Below are positions 54,017 through 62,317 of a stretch of DNA of 64,000 nucleotides, piece after piece. This DNA is from Yinghuangia sp045039925. GTDB taxonomy: Bacteria; Actinomycetota; Actinomycetes; Streptomycetales; Streptomycetaceae. The notes under the pieces were generated by a model that saw only the letters and a list, made by a program, of their open reading frames with translations, ran no database searches and was not told the origin of the DNA. The position numbers were made by a program, and so were the translations under genes. Each line of letters begins with the position of its first letter. Within the stretch, counting starts at the first letter, position 1. The stretch spans positions 7,750,001 to 7,814,000 of the forward strand of contig CP108400.1 in assembly GCA_045039925.1 (NCBI GenBank), written 5' to 3'.

Positions 54017-54118
54017 ACACGGGTACCGAGTGCCTGCTGATGCTGGTACTGACCGAACCTGGATAGCCCTGGTGATCCGGGTGAGGATGGTGGTGATCGC
54101 AACGGAGGAGGTACGGCC

Positions 54119-55105
54119 ATGGTGGATGTCGACGGGGTGGGCGCGCTCGTCGGAGCACGGGGGTCGTCGTCGCCCGTCCCGGCGGGCCGGGTACGCCTGT
54201 CGCGCGAGCAGAACGAGAAGCGCCGCCGCGAACTGGGCGAGTTCATCCGCTCCCGGCGCGAACGTACGACGCCCGAGGCGGTCGGCCTGCCCCCCGGTCC
54301 GCGCCGCCGTACGCCCGGGCTGCGCCGCGAGGAGATCGCGCTGCTCGCCGGGATCGGGGTGACCTGGTACACGTGGCTGGAGCAGGGCCGGCAGATCAAC
54401 GTGTCGTCGCAGGTCCTGCTGTCGGTCGTGCGGGTGCTCGGTCTGGACGACGTCGAACGCGCGCACGTATTCCACCTCGCCGACGTGCCGGACCCGGAGC
54501 ACATGGTGGCCGAGGCGCAGGTGTCGCAGGCGGTGCAGCTGGTGCTCGACCAGCTCAACCCGTACCCGGCATCGGTGATCGGTTCGCGCTGGACCATCCT
54601 GGCCGGCAACCAGGCCTACCGGGCGCTCATCGGCGACTTCCGCGACCTGCCGACCTGCGCGCGCAACACGCTGTGGATGTACTTCACCGACCCCGAGTGG
54701 CGGACCCTGGCCGCCGATTGGGCCGGGACGAGCAGGCACCTGGTCGCCAAGCTGCGCGCCGCGGTGGCCGCGGACCCGGGCGACCCGGGGTGGGGGCCGA
54801 TGCTCGACGCGTTGAACGGCGCGTCCCCGGAGTTCCGCGAGCTGTGGCGGCGGCAGGAGGTCGCGGGCATGGACAGCGCGGTCAAGTGCTACTACCACAG
54901 CGTCGTCGGAGCACTGGACTTCGCGGTCGTGCACATGATGACCGGTGACAGCAGGGGTACGCGGGTGTCCGTCTACACGCCGCGCGGCGACGAGACCCGC
55001 GAGCGGTTGGAGCGGCTGATGGCGGTTCCTCCGCGGCGGCTGACGTACGACAAGGACCACTTCGTTTTCGAGGTCGGGACGACGCCGATCGGCGTGCCGG
55101 CCTGA
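54119..55105 (+). CDS. XRE-family regulator with MmyB-like ligand domain (328 aa)
   Basis: The N-terminal Cro/C1-type HTH (LGEFIRSRRERTTPEAVGLPPG...GLRREEIALLAGIGVTWYTWLEQGRQINVSSQVLLSVVRVLGLDD) is followed by the MmyB-like ligand-binding PAS-type domain (YPASVIGSRWTILAGNQAYRALIGDF...NTLWMYFTDPEWRTLAADW). In streptomycetes such regulators bind fatty acids and usually act on a divergent or following oxidoreductase or transporter gene. Here the following gene is an SDR and the divergent one a half-MFS. GGAGG precedes the ATG. Confidence 0.9.
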   Translation: MVDVDGVGALVGARGSSSPVPAGRVRLSREQNEKRRRELGEFIRSRRERTTPEAVGLPPGPRRRTPGLRREEIALLAGIGVTWYTWLEQGRQINVSSQVLLSVVRVLGLDDVERAHVFHLADVPDPEHMVAEAQVSQAVQLVLDQLNPYPASVIGSRWTILAGNQAYRALIGDFRDLPTCARNTLWMYFTDPEWRTLAADWAGTSRHLVAKLRAAVAADPGDPGWGPMLDALNGASPEFRELWRRQEVAGMDSAVKCYYHSVVGALDFAVVHMMTGDSRGTRVSVYTPRGDETRERLERLMAVPPRRLTYDKDHFVFEVGTTPIGVPA

Positions 55106-55207
55106 GGCGTCGCGGTAACCCTTGACCATGTGAACGAAAACCGGTTTCCTCTCGGGGAGGGTACGCGGCGACGGGGCGGCGCGCCCCGCGACGTGTGGGA
55201 GGCGACC

Positions 55208-56119
55208 GTGACGCAGATCCGCTTCGACGGCCAGGCGGTCCTGGTGACCGGCGCGGGACGCGGTCTCGGCCGCGAACACGCGCTCGCGTTCGCCGCGCGC
55301 GGTGCGAAGGTCGTGGTCAACGACGTCGCGGACGCCGAGGGCGCGAGCCCGGCGGACGCCGTCGTCGCGGAGATCACCGCGGCGGGCGGGGAGGCGGTGG
55401 CCGACACGCACAGCGTCGCCGACGAGCCGGACGGCGTGGTCGGCGCGGCGCTCGACGCGTACGGGCGCCTCGACGTGCTCGTCAACAACGCGGGCATCTC
55501 GCACGGCGGCATGTTCGACCAGATCCCGGTCGAGATGTTCGACAAGATGCTCGCGGTCCACCTCGTGGGCACCGTCAACGTGACACGTGCCGCGTGGTCG
55601 CACCTGAAGGCGACGCGCGGGCGGGTCGTCAACACGACCTCGAACTCGATCTTCGGCATCACCGGGACGAGCCACTACATCACGGCCAAGGGCGGCGTCC
55701 TCGGCCTGACGAAGTCGCTGGCGATGGACGGCCGCGGCGACGGGATCCGGGTCAACGCGATCATGCCGGTCGCCTACACGCGGATGACCGCCGGCATCCC
55801 CGACGCTGTCTTCCGCGGCTTCCTGGAGAAGAACTTCACGCCGGACAAGGTGGCGCCGTTCGTGGTGTGGCTCGGCAGCGAGGACGTGCCGGTCAGCGGC
55901 GAGATCTTCAGCGTGGGCGGCGGCCGCGCGGCGCGCATCGTGCTGGGTGTCGCGCCGGGAGCGCTCGCGGACACGCCCGAGGCCTACGCCGCGCAGGCCG
56001 GACGACTCCTCGACCTCGACGGCGTGGTCTTCCCCGCGGACGCCACCCGCGAGGTGCTCCACGCCGCCGCGGCGCTCGGCCTCGCGGAGGAGGAACTGGA
56101 AGGGGCCTGGAAGCAGTAG
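55208..56119 (+). CDS. Short-chain dehydrogenase/reductase (303 aa)
   Basis: Classical SDR: cofactor motif TGAGRGLG (residues 14-21), NNAGISHGG, and the catalytic Tyr157-xxx-Lys161 (HYITAK). The sequence resembles the dehydrogenase domain of multifunctional beta-oxidation enzymes, with a longer C-terminal part than minimal 250-aa SDRs, so a 3-hydroxyacyl-CoA or similar substrate is plausible. GTG 55208 is preferred because GGGAGG lies six bases upstream. It follows the XRE regulator by 102 bases. Confidence 0.87.
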   Translation: MTQIRFDGQAVLVTGAGRGLGREHALAFAARGAKVVVNDVADAEGASPADAVVAEITAAGGEAVADTHSVADEPDGVVGAALDAYGRLDVLVNNAGISHGGMFDQIPVEMFDKMLAVHLVGTVNVTRAAWSHLKATRGRVVNTTSNSIFGITGTSHYITAKGGVLGLTKSLAMDGRGDGIRVNAIMPVAYTRMTAGIPDAVFRGFLEKNFTPDKVAPFVVWLGSEDVPVSGEIFSVGGGRAARIVLGVAPGALADTPEAYAAQAGRLLDLDGVVFPADATREVLHAAAALGLAEEELEGAWKQ

Positions 56120-56145
56120 CGGCAGGTCGTTCTACGCTTGGCCGC

Positions 56146-56787
56146 ATGTCCGCATTGTTCCCCCGGCAGCGCCGCGAGGTCGCGCCGGGGGCTGTGCACG
56201 TGCCCGGCTGGCTCGACGCGGAGGCGCAGGGCGGGCTGCTCGCCGCCTGCCGCGAGTGGGCCCGGCCGCCCGCCGGACTGGAGACCGTCGTGCTGCCGTC
56301 CGGCGGCGTCATGTCGGTGCGGTCGGTGTCGCTGGGCTGGGCCTGGCAGCCGTACCGGTACGTGCGCGTGACGCGCGACGGAACGCCGGTCAAGCCGTTC
56401 CCGGACTGGCTGGGTGCGATCGGACGCCGTGCGGTCGCGGAGGCGTACGGCGCCGCCGAGGACTTCGCGCCGGACCTGGCACTCGTCAACTTCTACGACG
56501 ACCACGCCCGCATGGGGCTGCACCAGGACCGGTACGAGTCGGGCGACGAGCCCGTCGTGTCCCTCAGCCTCGGCGACACCTGCGTCTTCAGGCTCGGCAA
56601 CACCGAGACGCGGACCCGGCCGTGGACCGACGTCGAACTGGAGTCCGGCGACCTGTTCGTGTTCGGCGGCCCGTCGCGCTTCGCCTTCCACGGCGTGCCG
56701 AAGACGTACCCCGGGACCGCGCCGCCCGAACTCGGCCTGCGGGGAAGGCTCAACGTCACCATCCGAGTATCCGGCCTTGGCGCATAG
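56146..56787 (+). CDS. AlkB-type 2-oxoglutarate/Fe(II) dioxygenase (213 aa)
   Basis: Oxidative dealkylation enzyme family (DNA or RNA repair). The Fe(II) ligands HxD...H are His126, Asp128 (LHQDRYE) and His182 (FAFHGVP); RLNVTIR carries the 2-oxoglutarate-binding arginine. LALVNFYDDHARMGLH is the conserved lead-in, and the N-terminal LFPRQRREVAPGAVHVPGWL is characteristic. Length matches the E. coli protein. It lies 26 bases after the SDR gene, so possibly co-transcribed, though functionally unrelated. Confidence 0.93.
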   Translation: MSALFPRQRREVAPGAVHVPGWLDAEAQGGLLAACREWARPPAGLETVVLPSGGVMSVRSVSLGWAWQPYRYVRVTRDGTPVKPFPDWLGAIGRRAVAEAYGAAEDFAPDLALVNFYDDHARMGLHQDRYESGDEPVVSLSLGDTCVFRLGNTETRTRPWTDVELESGDLFVFGGPSRFAFHGVPKTYPGTAPPELGLRGRLNVTIRVSGLGA

Positions 56788-56817
56788 GGGAGTTGCACCG
56801 CGCACAGGCGGGCGAAT

Positions 56818-56835
56818 CTGAGTAGGCGTACTCAG
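56818..56835. promoter_or_regulatory. 18-bp inverted repeat upstream of the YiaA-type gene
   Basis: CTGAGTA and TACTCAG form perfect 7-bp arms around GGCG, 33 bases before the ATG. The TGAGTA word also occupies the centre of the dyad at 19479-19502. A promoter operator is likely; the cognate factor is unknown. Confidence 0.6.
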
Positions 56836-56868
56836 GAATTCCGCTTCGCGCGGCGCCACCATGCCCTT

Positions 56869-57159
56869 ATGACAACGCCCTTGCAGCCCCGCAACACCGC
56901 GATGTTCTACTTCCAGGCGTGGATCTCCTTCGCGGTGGCCATGACCGCCATGGGGATCGGCATCGCCTACCTGCCCGTCTCCGCGTGGGTGCGCGGATTC
57001 ATCGGACTCGGCGCGCTCTTCCTGGTGACGTCCTCCTTCACCCTCGCCAAGGTCATCCGCGACCGGCAGGAGACGGAGACGATGGTCAACCGCGTCGACC
57101 AGGCCCGCCTGGAGAAGCTCCTGTCCGACCACGACGTGTTCCGGCCCGAGACGGTGTGA
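56869..57159 (+). CDS. YiaA/YiaB-type inner-membrane protein (96 aa)
   Basis: Small two-helix membrane protein: AMFYFQAWISFAVAMTAMGIGIAYLPV (helix 1) and FIGLGALFLVTSSFTLAKVIRDRQE (helix 2), then a short cytoplasmic tail. This matches the YiaA/B family fold, whose function is unknown. It is preceded by an 18-bp inverted repeat and no strong Shine-Dalgarno. Probably a monocistronic stress- or envelope-related gene (inference). Confidence 0.85.
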   Translation: MTTPLQPRNTAMFYFQAWISFAVAMTAMGIGIAYLPVSAWVRGFIGLGALFLVTSSFTLAKVIRDRQETETMVNRVDQARLEKLLSDHDVFRPETV

Positions 57160-57235
57160 CCCCGTGGGCCGCGCGGCTCGGTGGCGGCACCAAATGCGGG
57201 AGCGCTCTCTCGGAGCACCCAGTAGGGTCCTCGGC

Positions 57236-57703
57236 ATGACCAACGCGCTCGACCGCGTCGTCGCGGACCTCGCCCGGCACGGCGTCACCGGCGCCGTGCG
57301 CGAACTGCCCGACGACGTGCCCACCGCCGCCGCGGCCGCCGCACACCTCGGGTGCGACGTCGGCGCGATCGCCAACAGCCTGATCTTCGACGCGGACGGC
57401 GCACCGCTCCTCGTCCTGACCAGCGGGGCCCACCGCGTCGACACCAAGCGCGTGGCGGCCCTCGTCGGAGCGGCCAAAGTCCGGCGCGCCGACGCCGACT
57501 TCGTGTACGCCGCCACCGGTCAGCGCGTCGGCGGCGTCGCCCCGGTCGGCCACCCGGAGCCGGTGCGCACCGTCGTCGACACCTGGCTCGGCAAGCACGA
57601 GCAGGTCTGGGCGGCCGGCGGCCTCGCGCACACGGTCTTCCCCACGACGATGGACGAACTGGCCCGCATCACGGGCGGGACGGTCGCCGACGTCGGCGAC
57701 TGA
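57236..57703 (+). CDS. YbaK/EbsC-family aminoacyl-tRNA deacylase-like protein (155 aa)
   Basis: Trans-editing domain fold related to YbaK and ProRS INS domains. Visible features are AAAAAHLGCDVGAIANSLIFDADG, the lysine-bearing segment HRVDTKRVAAL, and the GGVAPVGHPEPV loop that shapes the active site. It probably hydrolyses misacylated tRNA in the cytosol. ATG 57236 is chosen because the residues before it are not conserved-looking. It starts 76 bases after the YiaA gene. Confidence 0.87.
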   Translation: MTNALDRVVADLARHGVTGAVRELPDDVPTAAAAAAHLGCDVGAIANSLIFDADGAPLLVLTSGAHRVDTKRVAALVGAAKVRRADADFVYAATGQRVGGVAPVGHPEPVRTVVDTWLGKHEQVWAAGGLAHTVFPTTMDELARITGGTVADVGD

Positions 57704-57750
57704 GCGGCGGTCCTCCGCCGGGCGACCGTCCTTGGTATGTCCGGGCCGGG

Positions 57751-59289
57751 TCAGCCCGCCGTCTCGTACCGGGCCTTGACGACCCGCTTGAGCAGCTTGC
57801 CGGTCGGCGTGCGCGGCAGCTCGTCCACGAAGTCGACGCTGCGCGGCGCCTTGTAGTGCGCGATGCGCTCGCGTACGAAGTCGATGAGCTCGCGCTCCAG
57901 TTCGGGGCCCGTCTCGACCCCGGGGGCGGCCTGCACGACCGCCTTGACCTGCTCGCCCAGGTCCTCGTCCGGCAGACCGATCACCGCGACGTCGTCGACC
58001 TTGGGATGCAGCGCGAGCGCGTCCTCGACCTCCTGCGGGTAGATGTTCACCCCGCCGGAGATGATCATGTACGCCTTGCGGTCGGTGAGGAACAGGAAGC
58101 CGTCCTCGTCGACGTACCCGACGTCCCCGGTCGTCGACCACGTCTCGTGCACGGGGTGCTGCGCCTCGCGCGTCTTGTCCTCGTCGCCGTGGTACCGGAA
58201 CGGCACTTCCTCGCGCTCGAAGTACACCGTGCCCACGGAGCGCGGCGGCAGTTCGGCGCCCGCGTCGTCGCAGACCCGGATGACGCCGAGCGCCGCGCGG
58301 CCGACCGACCCCGGCTTTTCGAGCCACTGCGCCGAGTCGATGAGGGTCACGCCGTTGGCCTCGGTCGCCGCGTAGTACTCGTACAGGATGGGCCCCCACC
58401 ACTCGATCATCGCGCGCTTGACCTCCACGGGGCACGGCGCCGCGGCGTGGATGGCCACCCGGAGGGAGGTCAGGTCGTAGCGCCCGCGGACCTCCTCCGG
58501 GAGCTTGAGGGCGCGGACGAACATCGTCGGGACCCACTGGCTGTGCGTGATGCCGTACTGCTCGACCAGCCCGAGCGAGGCCTCCGGGTCGAAGCGCTCC
58601 ATGATGACCGCGGTGCCGCCGGTGCGGTGCACCAGGCTGATGAACCGCAGCGGCGCGGCGTGGTAGACGGGGGCGGGCGACAGGTAGACCGTGTCCTCGT
58701 CGAAGCCGTAGATCGCGGCGAAGACCGCGACGAGCGTGTCGCCCTTCTCGTGGATGCGCCGGTCCGGCAGCGGGGCACGAACTCCCTTGGGACGTCCGGT
58801 TGTTCCGGAGGAGTACAGCATGTCGGCACCGGCCGGCTCGTCGTCGAGCGGGTCCGCCGGGACCCGCTTCAGGGCCTCCTCGTAGTCGCCGTGCCCGACC
58901 ACCGGACCGTCGAACGCGAGCCTGACCTCGATGCCCGGCGTCGGCTCGACGACCGCCTCCGCGAGCCGGCCGACGGCGGCGGACGCGATCAGGGCGCGGG
59001 CGCCGCAGTCGTTGACGATGTACGCGACCTCGTCGGCCGACAGGTGGTGGTTGACCGCCGTGACGTACAGCCCGGAGCGCATCGCCGCCCAGTAGACCTC
59101 CAGGGCGTGCAGGTTGTTGTCGGACAGCAGGGCGATGCCGTCGCCCCTGCGCAGCCCGGCCTCGTGCAGCAGGCGCGCCAAACGCGTCGAGCTCTCGTCG
59201 AGTTCGCGGTACGTGAGCGTGCGGCCCGACCCGCTCATGATCACGGCGGGCTTGTCGGGCGTCGTGCGGGCGTACGTTCCGGGATACAT
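57751..59289 (-). CDS. AMP-dependent acyl-CoA synthetase (512 aa)
   Basis: ANL-superfamily ligase: MLYSSGTTGRPKGV (phosphate loop), EYYAATEANGVTLI (adenylate motif), TTGDVGYVDEDGFLFLTDRKAYMIISGGVNIYPQEVE (hinge), and the lysine in PRTPTGKLLKRV. It converts a fatty or aromatic acid to its CoA ester; the substrate is unknown. Start MYPGTYARTTPDKPAVI is canonical for FadD-like proteins. GAGGAG precedes the ATG but can be sequestered by an upstream CTCCTCG copy (59294-59323). A perfect 14-bp palindrome lies further upstream. Confidence 0.92.
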   Translation of the reverse strand: MYPGTYARTTPDKPAVIMSGSGRTLTYRELDESSTRLARLLHEAGLRRGDGIALLSDNNLHALEVYWAAMRSGLYVTAVNHHLSADEVAYIVNDCGARALIASAAVGRLAEAVVEPTPGIEVRLAFDGPVVGHGDYEEALKRVPADPLDDEPAGADMLYSSGTTGRPKGVRAPLPDRRIHEKGDTLVAVFAAIYGFDEDTVYLSPAPVYHAAPLRFISLVHRTGGTAVIMERFDPEASLGLVEQYGITHSQWVPTMFVRALKLPEEVRGRYDLTSLRVAIHAAAPCPVEVKRAMIEWWGPILYEYYAATEANGVTLIDSAQWLEKPGSVGRAALGVIRVCDDAGAELPPRSVGTVYFEREEVPFRYHGDEDKTREAQHPVHETWSTTGDVGYVDEDGFLFLTDRKAYMIISGGVNIYPQEVEDALALHPKVDDVAVIGLPDEDLGEQVKAVVQAAPGVETGPELERELIDFVRERIAHYKAPRSVDFVDELPRTPTGKLLKRVVKARYETAG

Positions 59290-59293
59290 CGGA

Positions 59294-59323
59294 CTCCTCG
59301 CCGTCGCAGGGGCAGACGAGGAG
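59294..59323 (-). promoter_or_regulatory. Inverted repeat that can mask the synthetase ribosome site
   Basis: On the minus strand the GAGGAG ribosome binding site (complement of CTCCTC, 59294-59299) is the downstream arm of a 7-bp inverted repeat whose other arm is 59317-59323. Pairing would hide the site. Confidence 0.4.
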
Positions 59324-59374
59324 ACCGTACTAGCGCTCGCTCATGACAAACAGGGGTCGAACGGGGATCGTTTG

Positions 59375-59388
59375 CGGTCGTACGACCG
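59375..59388. promoter_or_regulatory. 14-bp perfect palindrome upstream of the acyl-CoA synthetase
   Basis: CGGTCGTACGACCG lies between the nuclease-like gene stop (59418) and the synthetase start (59289), both minus strand. An operator for a TetR/FadR-type regulator is plausible; it could also help terminate the upstream gene. Confidence 0.5.
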
Positions 59389-59417
59389 GGCGCCGTCGGC
59401 CCCTGTGCCCGGTGCCG

Positions 59418-60443
59418 TCAGCGTTCCACGAACACCAGGCCGAGCGGGTCGGCCGTCATCGTCACCGTGGTGCCGCTCTGCTGGACCAGCGTGTGCAGGG
59501 CCTGCGTGCGGGGGTTCCCGGCGACGTGCACGCGGTCGTTGCGGCCCGGATTCGCCCGCAGCCACGCCGGGAACGTCTGGGGCGGCATGACCGGGGCGTC
59601 GGCGGCGGCCTCGCTCGCCGCCGCGGCGCGGGTCTCGCGCAGCCACTCGGTGACCCGCCGGAACAGCTTCGGCAGCACCAAGTCGCCGCCCTGGCCCACG
59701 GATTTGTGGTCGACCACGCTGAACCGGGAGGTCGCGTCGGCGGCGTGCACGCCCAGGCGGGCCGCGCGTGACCGGACCGCGACGTCGGCAATGGCGGTGC
59801 GCAGTGCGGGACTTGTCGAGGTGTAGAGCAACGGGTAGACGTCGCCGGTCGCGAGCAGGCGCAGGTTCGCGCTGGCGGCGAGCAGGCCCTCGTCGACCTC
59901 CAGGTGCGTCCCGTGCCGGGCGCGCAGCGCGTCGGCGGTCGCGCCGGTGAACAGGAAGGCCACCGGGCGGCCGTGGACCTCGGCCATGCGCGCGACGATG
60001 ACGGCCGGGACGGTCGACGGTGCGGCGGCGGTGACCGTCATGTGGTTGGCGGCGTGCGTGACCTCGCGGAAGCCCAGGAGCCGTAGGAAGGCGTCGCGCG
60101 ACAGGTCGCCGAAGGGCTGGCGGTGTCCGGCGTAGTGCAGTTCGGGGGCGTCGATGCCGTCGAGGCGGAGCTGCACGCTGCCGTCGGCGCTCGGCTCGAC
60201 GCGCTCCCCGTGCGCCAACTGCCGCAGGACGTCGGGGTCTTGCGGGCGGAAGCGGACCGAGTCGCCGTCCGGCTGCTTGCCGAGCACGAGCAGGTGCCCG
60301 GACGCGACCAGGTAGTTCGACGGCGCCGCGGCCGACGGGGGCGGCGCGGGCGCCGGGACGGGGCCGGGTGTGGCGGTGGGGGTGGAAGGGGCGGTCGTCG
60401 GCGTGGGCTCGGGGACAGGCGTGGGGGCTCCGGCCATCGTCAT
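59418..60443 (-). CDS. TNase-like (staphylococcal nuclease) domain protein (341 aa)
   Basis: The nuclease signature is visible: VLGKQPDGDSVRF, VQLRLDGIDAPELHYAGHRQPFGDLSRD, then VGQGGDLVLPKLF near the far side of the domain. The Arg/Asp/Glu catalytic set is only partly recognisable, and the region between the halves is longer than in micrococcal nuclease. The N-terminal about 45 residues are Pro/Thr-rich (PTPVPEPTPTTAPSTPT). There is no hydrophobic signal segment, so a cytoplasmic or non-classical location is likely. ATG 60443 or 60437 may be used. Nucleic-acid hydrolysis is not certain. Confidence 0.75.
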   Translation of the reverse strand: MTMAGAPTPVPEPTPTTAPSTPTATPGPVPAPAPPPSAAAPSNYLVASGHLLVLGKQPDGDSVRFRPQDPDVLRQLAHGERVEPSADGSVQLRLDGIDAPELHYAGHRQPFGDLSRDAFLRLLGFREVTHAANHMTVTAAAPSTVPAVIVARMAEVHGRPVAFLFTGATADALRARHGTHLEVDEGLLAASANLRLLATGDVYPLLYTSTSPALRTAIADVAVRSRAARLGVHAADATSRFSVVDHKSVGQGGDLVLPKLFRRVTEWLRETRAAAASEAAADAPVMPPQTFPAWLRANPGRNDRVHVAGNPRTQALHTLVQQSGTTVTMTADPLGLVFVER

Positions 60444-60531
60444 ATCGACACAGTGGCAGGATGCGGCGGCTGCCGGGCGACGAACCGGGAGAATTTGCCA
60501 ACCGTTCAATCGCCCCGCGACGCCCGGCCGT

Positions 60532-61248
60532 TCAGAACGGGGGCAGCAGGGGCGGCACGACGATGCGGTCGCACCGCTCCCGGGACGGCTTGACCCACTC
60601 GCCGTTCGCGCGGTCGCTGCGCTCCACCCAGTCCCGGGCGTCCGGTTCGCTCCGCCCGCCGGCGAGCTGGCGGTCGACGAGGCGGGTCTCGCGTACGTCG
60701 TCCGGTGCCTCGACGTACCAGAGCACGTCGATGTGTTCGCGTGCGGCACGCCACCCCGGGGCGTCCGCGGCAAGGTAGTTGCCCTCGGTGACGACGAGCC
60801 GGGCCGCGGGGGTGACGCGGTGGCGCGCGGCGACGGGCTCGTGGAGGGCGCGGTCGTAGTCGGGCACGTAGACGTCGTGGTCGCCGTCCGCGTTGTCGTG
60901 CTTGGTGGCGACGTGGGCGAGGCGGGCCAGCAGCGCCGCGTAGCCCCACGCGTCGAAGGTGTCCGGTGCGCCCTTGTGGTCGAGGCGGCCGATGCGTGCG
61001 AGCTGCGCGTTGGAGAGGTGGAAGCCGTCGAGCGGGACGTACGCCGCGACGCCCGCGCCGAGGTGCCGCCCGACCTCCCGCACCAGGTGCCGGGCCAGCG
61101 TCGACTTGCCGGCCCCGGGCGGCCCCGCGAGGCCGAGCACCGTCCGGCGGCCGCCCGCGGCATCCGGGACCAGCGCGAGCACGTCCGCCACGAGCGCGGC
61201 GAGCGTCGTCGCGGGCACGGCGGGCGGGACGGGGTCGGTGCTGCTCAT
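60532..61248 (-). CDS. P-loop nucleoside/nucleotide kinase family protein (238 aa)
   Basis: The Walker A motif GPPGAGKS spans residues 42-49. VPLDGFHLSNAQLARIGRLDHKGAPDTFDAWGY, YDRALHEPVAARH and VVTEGNYLAADAPGW follow the pattern of the PanK/uridine-kinase-related family (YggC/FrcK-like). It phosphorylates a small metabolite; the substrate is undefined. ATG 61248 gives the family-typical start; the last residues RIVVPPLLPPF are as expected. It lies 88 bases upstream of the nuclease-like gene on the same strand. Confidence 0.88.
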   Translation of the reverse strand: MSSTDPVPPAVPATTLAALVADVLALVPDAAGGRRTVLGLAGPPGAGKSTLARHLVREVGRHLGAGVAAYVPLDGFHLSNAQLARIGRLDHKGAPDTFDAWGYAALLARLAHVATKHDNADGDHDVYVPDYDRALHEPVAARHRVTPAARLVVTEGNYLAADAPGWRAAREHIDVLWYVEAPDDVRETRLVDRQLAGGRSEPDARDWVERSDRANGEWVKPSRERCDRIVVPPLLPPF

Positions 61249-61360
61249 GGTCGGCAGGATGCCATCCCCATGGGCGGCGACGGCACGCCGCCCCGGACAC
61301 CCGCGCACGGGCGGGGGTCCGGGGCGACGCGGGGCGTACCCGGTGGTCCGGCGCCGTGGA

Positions 61361-61993
61361 TCAGACCGGCGGGGCGATCTTGGTGACCGCCGCCGTCAGC
61401 ACGCTCACGACGTCCGTCGCCAGCGCTGTCAGGGCCGTCTTCACCTTGTCGAGGTCCGGCGGGACCTTCGTCGCCGCGGCGACCAGGGCCTCGGCGTTCT
61501 TCTTGAGGCTCGCGAGCGCGTCCTCCAGGCTCAGGCCGGGCAGCGGGAGGGCCTTGCCGGTGTTCACCTGCGCGGTACCGGGCAGCACGCCGCCGGTGTT
61601 GGGGAGGACCGTGCCGGTGTCCGGGACGACGCTTCCGGTGTCCGGCACCACGGTGCCGGTGTCCGGCACGACCGGCGGCACGACGCCGCCGCCGAGCGAC
61701 TTCAGGAGCTTTTCGATCTGGGCGATGAGCAGTTCGAGGCGGTCGCCCAGGATGTCGGCGTCCGGCTTCTCCACCGACGCCGCCGAGGTCAGCCCGGACA
61801 CGGTCTTGAGCACCGCGCCCAGGTCGCCGACCTGGCCGATCAGCTGCGTGGGATCCGCCACCGCGGGGACCGCCGGGGCAACGCGGGTCTGGGGGCGTTC
61901 GTCGACGAATGCCGTTGCGGCACCCGCACCGACGCCGACCGCGGACACGCTGAGGGCGGTGGCCAGGGCGACGGAAGTCCACTTGCTGCGCAT
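61361..61993 (-). CDS. Secreted protein with VPDTGTV tandem repeats (210 aa)
   Basis: A signal peptide is clear: basic MRSKW, hydrophobic core TSVALATALSVSAVGVGAGAATA, probable cleavage before FVDE. The mature protein has helical segments (LIGQVGDLGAVLKTVSGL; LELLIAQIEKLLKSLGG) flanking about five copies of a seven-residue VPDTGTV-like repeat encoded by 21-bp units. A final amphipathic helix follows (LDKVKTALTALATDVVSVLTAAV). There is no LPxTG anchor or catalytic motif. The function is unknown; a cell-wall or coat spacer protein is possible. Confidence 0.8.
   Translation of the reverse strand: MRSKWTSVALATALSVSAVGVGAGAATAFVDERPQTRVAPAVPAVADPTQLIGQVGDLGAVLKTVSGLTSAASVEKPDADILGDRLELLIAQIEKLLKSLGGGVVPPVVPDTGTVVPDTGSVVPDTGTVLPNTGGVLPGTAQVNTGKALPLPGLSLEDALASLKKNAEALVAAATKVPPDLDKVKTALTALATDVVSVLTAAVTKIAPPV
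61593..61676 (-). repeat. Four 21-bp in-frame tandem units
   Basis: Units start at 61593, 61614, 61635 and 61656 (plus-strand CCGGTGTCCGG...) and encode the VPDTGTV-type heptads of the secreted protein. The outermost unit is the most diverged. Confidence 0.75.
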
Positions 61994-62317
61994 GACGAAG
62001 GGTTCCTTTCGGAGGGGGGTGGGGGTTTGGGGAATCGGGCCGATCGGCCTCAACCCACCCTTGACCGCATTTCTCGCGGGCTGCCACTGCGATTGGTCCG
62101 ATCGAGTCTCCGACCGGCGCGGATGGCCCAATCGCACCCCGGTCGGCGAGCGATTCTGACCGAGCCGAGGGCGATGCCCTTCGCAACACGCGCCATCTGT
62201 TGAGTTTGTTGATCGAATGTGATCGATATCAGGCCCCAGCCGTCCCTCCGCACCGCGCCCGCCGGCGCGCGTCCCGCCCGGCGCGCAGCTGCCGCGCGGA
62301 GCTGCACGCCGGGCGGC
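61994..62317. other. Gene-free 324-base stretch with one long-spaced inverted repeat
   Basis: No coding signal was found. It contains the promoter side of the secreted-protein gene and an inverted repeat TGCGATTGG (62088-62096) / CCAATCGCA (62128-62136) with a 31-base spacer. The dyad could be a pair of half-sites; nothing else stands out. Confidence 0.5.

Noticed and set aside
53105..56062. Single 985-codon minus-strand protein joining the MFS half with a long N-terminal part
   Set aside because: The upstream part is antisense to the recognised XRE and SDR genes and has shadow composition; only the last 295 codons read as protein.
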